Shown here: piece after piece, positions 4,627 to 5,031 of the stretch
Layout of the letters: every line of letters starts with the position of its first letter
Position numbering within the stretch: position 1 is the stretch's first letter
Source: JBFKPQ01 sp041628225
Lineage (GTDB): Bacteria; Actinomycetota; Acidimicrobiia; Spongiisociales; JAENVV01
Reading direction: 5' to 3'
Assembly (NCBI GenBank): GCA_041628225.1
Contig: JBFKPQ010000177.1
Location: forward strand, 1-5,031
Length of the DNA: 5,031 nt
Made by a program: the position numbers and the translations under genes
Notes under the pieces: generated by a model
What the model was told of the DNA's origin: nothing
Databases searched by the model: none
The model's input: the letters and a program-made list of their open reading frames with translations, nothing else

Positions 4627-5031
4627 ATGCCCGCCCCCCGCCGACTCTTCGAGAGCCTCCGCCTCATCGTCACGGGGTTCGCGATGGGTTCGGCCGACCT
4701 CGTGCCAGGTGTGTCTGGGGGAACGATGGCCTTGGTCTTCGGCGTCTACGAGCAACTGCTGACCGCCATCACTTCCGTGAACCGGACGGCCATCCGGCTG
4801 CTCGGCCAGGGCAGATTCCGCGACCTGGCCCGACATGTGCCGCTCGGGTTCGTACTACCGCTCGGCTTCGGCATCGTCGGAGCCATCATCGTGCTGTCCG
4901 AGCCGCTGGGACGCATGCTGGACGATCCGCAGGGCCGGCCACTGCTCTTCGCGTTCTTCTTCGGATTGGTCGCCGCATCCGTCGTCGCCATCGGCCGGCG
5001 GATCCCGTGGCAGCGGACGACGGTCGCAGCA
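4627..5031 (+). CDS. DUF368 family membrane protein (PopT-type undecaprenyl-phosphate transporter), N-terminal part
   Basis: The frame runs from ATG 4627 to the right edge without a stop, giving the first 135 residues of a protein normally about 270-330 long. The N-terminus has the DUF368 signature GSADLVPGVSGGT (residues 21-33) followed by MALVFGVYEQLL (34-45). Hydrophobic segments lie at about 12-40, 71-91 and 106-123. Characterised DUF368 proteins (PopT) are proposed to return undecaprenyl phosphate across the cytoplasmic membrane for reuse in peptidoglycan and other envelope polymers. The role here is inferred from the family. The start follows a TACCAT box by 8 bases and has no Shine-Dalgarno. 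Although murI lies nearby upstream on the same strand, the leftward cytochrome gene sits between them, so the two are probably separate transcription units. Family assignment is strong despite truncation. Confidence 0.88.
   Translation, partial: MPAPRRLFESLRLIVTGFAMGSADLVPGVSGGTMALVFGVYEQLLTAITSVNRTAIRLLGQGRFRDLARHVPLGFVLPLGFGIVGAIIVLSEPLGRMLDDPQGRPLLFAFFFGLVAASVVAIGRRIPWQRTTVAA

Noticed and set aside
1..5031. A defence, mobile or otherwise previously undescribed multigene system
   Set aside because: Every gene belongs to a known housekeeping or transport family. No transposase, integrase, direct-repeat array or compositional break was seen.

Overview
The window is ordinary high-GC, gene-dense chromosomal DNA. 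It most likely comes from an actinobacterium, possibly of the Acidimicrobiia or a related deep lineage; the species cannot be named from the sequence. Three things point this way. The SseA-type sulfurtransferase and the SufE protein closely resemble the neighbouring M. tuberculosis pair Rv3283/Rv3284, as I recall those sequences. Codons are strongly G/C-ending. Most gene starts have no Shine-Dalgarno sequence and instead carry a TANNNT box a few bases before the start codon, the hallmark of leaderless transcription.

Layout, left to right. Positions 1-138 (+) are the 3' end of an alpha/beta-hydrolase gene. It meets tail to tail an AI-2E-family (UPF0118) membrane transporter gene (131-1300, -). 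Upstream of that, on the same strand, lies an SseA-like rhodanese-family sulfurtransferase (1347-2222, -). A 77-bp divergent promoter region (2223-2299) separates it from a rightward cluster: sufE (2300-2728), an HSD10-like short-chain dehydrogenase (2741-3502) and murI, glutamate racemase (3513-4298), spaced by 12 and 10 bases. murI overlaps, tail to tail, a small lipoprotein cytochrome c gene read leftward (preferred start GTG at 4579, end 4268). A second divergent promoter region (4580-4626) leads to the first 135 codons of a DUF368/PopT-type polyprenyl-phosphate transporter, cut by the window edge.

How the genes may work together. SseA and SufE are both sulfur-transfer proteins with a single cysteine each, divergently transcribed from one control region, which suggests a shared role in persulfide supply, for example for Fe-S cluster assembly. 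MurI makes D-glutamate for peptidoglycan, and DUF368/PopT proteins recycle undecaprenyl phosphate, the lipid carrier for the same wall, so the right half has a cell-envelope flavour. The dehydrogenase and the cytochrome c look like metabolic passengers.

I found no mobile element, CRISPR array, tRNA or rRNA, and no convincing new multigene system. No stretch over 300 bases lacks a gene. The most interesting material is regulatory: the concentration of leaderless-type starts, and a different inverted repeat at each of the three main promoter regions. All promoter and operator calls were made by eye and are unproven.
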